DNA from: CAYUWG01 sp964448285 | GTDB taxonomy: Bacteria; Bacteroidota; Ignavibacteria; SZUA-365 | Direction: 5' to 3' | Length of the DNA stretch: 41,112 nucleotides | Assembly: GCA_964448285.1 (NCBI GenBank) | Contig: CAYUWG010000029.1 | Coordinates: 1-41,112 of the forward strand | Part shown: in pieces, positions 40,527 to 41,112 of the stretch | Layout: each line of letters begins with the position of its first letter | How positions within the stretch are numbered: the stretch's first letter is position 1 | Translations under genes and position numbers: made by a program | The notes under the pieces: generated by a model | The model's input: only the letters and a program-made list of their open reading frames with translations | What the model was told of the DNA's origin: nothing | The model's database searches: none

Positions 40527-41112
40527 ATCCGCTCAAACATCATCGCAGCCCACTCATCTTCGTCAACAGATCGTATGAATTCAAAACCTTGTTCGCTCGC
40601 CGTTTGCTTGATCTGATTCACTTCCGATGCATAGAAACCGGAGAGTAGAAGCCGTCCTTGCGTTGCAAGAAAATCACTGTAGCGTGACATCAGGTTGATG
40701 TTATCGTTGCGCGTGATATTCGCGAGGACGATATCAAAAGTCCCATCAACGACGTCAACCGTTCCTTGCCGGATACGAACTTTCTCTTCGACGTTATTTC
40801 GAACGGCATTTTCAACTGCGTTGTCAAATGACCACTCGTCGATATCGATTCCAAGCGCTGCTTCGGCACCTAATTTCACCGCGGCAATCGCAAGAACACC
40901 AGTACCCGTTCCAACATCAAGGACTCGTCTTTCTTTGAAATCCACTTCCTCCATCAAGCGAAGCATCAATCGCGTTGTGGCGTGAAAACCCGTGCCAAAC
41001 GACATTTTCGGATCGATAATAAGAAGGAAGCAATCCTTCGGAACCACGACCGATTTCCATGATGGCGCAATCATGAATCTCTCGGAAATCACGACAGGTT
41101 CTATACTTCGTT
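40523..41112 (-). CDS. prmA: Ribosomal protein L11 methyltransferase (N-terminus outside the window)
   Basis: The reading frame stays open to the window edge, so the N-terminal part lies beyond 41112; about 195 residues are visible. The visible part starts SIEPVVISERFMIAPSW, the linker before the catalytic domain in PrmA. Then come DPKMSFGTGFHATTRLML, the SAM-binding LDVGTGTGVLAIAAVKLGA, an acidic loop at GIDIDEWSFDNAVENAVRNN, and VLANITRNDN, matching the VANIL motif of the family. PrmA trimethylates ribosomal protein L11. A GTG at 41092 could open a shorter protein, but it lies inside conserved sequence and is unlikely to be the true start. Confidence 0.94.
   Translation of the reverse strand, partial: RSIEPVVISERFMIAPSWKSVVVPKDCFLLIIDPKMSFGTGFHATTRLMLRLMEEVDFKERRVLDVGTGTGVLAIAAVKLGAEAALGIDIDEWSFDNAVENAVRNNVEEKVRIRQGTVDVVDGTFDIVLANITRNDNINLMSRYSDFLATQGRLLLSGFYASEVNQIKQTASEQGFEFIRSVDEDEWAAMMFERI

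Noticed and set aside
1..41112. Mobile element, CRISPR array, toxin-antitoxin pair or defence system
   Set aside because: I saw no transposase, integrase, repeat-spacer array, inverted terminal repeats or nuclease/toxin genes. The window reads as ordinary chromosome.
1..41112. tRNA or rRNA genes
   Set aside because: No gap is large enough for rRNA, and no tRNA-like acceptor and TTCGA arm pattern was found in the gaps by eye. A tRNAscan run would settle this.

Overview
The window is a 41 kb piece of a bacterial chromosome. Three large secreted proteins either end in, or carry a version of, the C-terminal tail used by the type IX secretion system (T9SS), two of them with a clear QNYPNPFNPST motif. 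T9SS is known from the Bacteroidota/Chlorobiota (FCB) group. That motif, a sigma-54 type response regulator, G+C near one half by eye, a KFSKS-type MetG and a possible TTTG/TAnnTTTG promoter together suggest a free-living FCB bacterium, perhaps from the Ignavibacteria/Kapabacteria side. The lineage is inferred and no rRNA gene is present to test it. Coding density is very high, no stretch over 300 bp lacks a gene, and I see no phage, insertion sequence, CRISPR array, tRNA or rRNA. Most genes are housekeeping.

Layout. 1-3878 (+): two tandem paralogous BNR/sortilin-like beta-propeller proteins with T9SS tails, closed by a terminator shared with the convergent bfr gene (bacterioferritin, -). 4658-9984 (+): efp, accB, accC, gcvH, guaA and a TPR protein, then radC. 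radC abuts rarA, the last gene of a long minus-strand run (18123 down to 10770): bi-domain oxidoreductase, uppP, secreted cyclophilin, holA, ECF sigma, predicted anti-sigma, rarA. Behind it on the same strand lies a second ECF sigma / zinc-type anti-sigma / Spy-CpxP-like module (19903-18213). 20054-33314 (+): soluble PAS-GAF histidine kinase, sigma-54 response regulator, metG, a lipoprotein, an NDP-sugar pyrophosphorylase fused to a degenerate phosphohexomutase, a PtsN-like EIIA, hisS, a small unknown protein, an lgt-like gene, a thioredoxin-fold protein and a zinc-site-less M16 protein. 33316-37484 (-): a small unknown protein and a 1218-residue T9SS protein with a peptidase-like region that has lost catalytic residues. 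37709-39651 (+): biotin ligase and cysteine desulfurase. 39609-41112 (-): Ppx/GppA and the 3' part of prmA.

How the genes work together. AccB and AccC are two parts of acetyl-CoA carboxylase, and the biotin ligase at 37709 would charge AccB. UppP, the sugar nucleotidyltransferase, the bi-domain oxidoreductase, Lgt, the two sigma/anti-sigma pairs and the CpxP-like protein all relate to building or watching the cell envelope. HolA, RarA and RadC relate to replication and repair. No complete undescribed system is evident. The best leads are the proteins that keep a fold but have lost catalytic residues (M16, phosphohexomutase, metzincin-like), the sigma factor embedded in the holA operon, the terminator-like hairpin directly before hisS, and the palindrome in the bfr control region.
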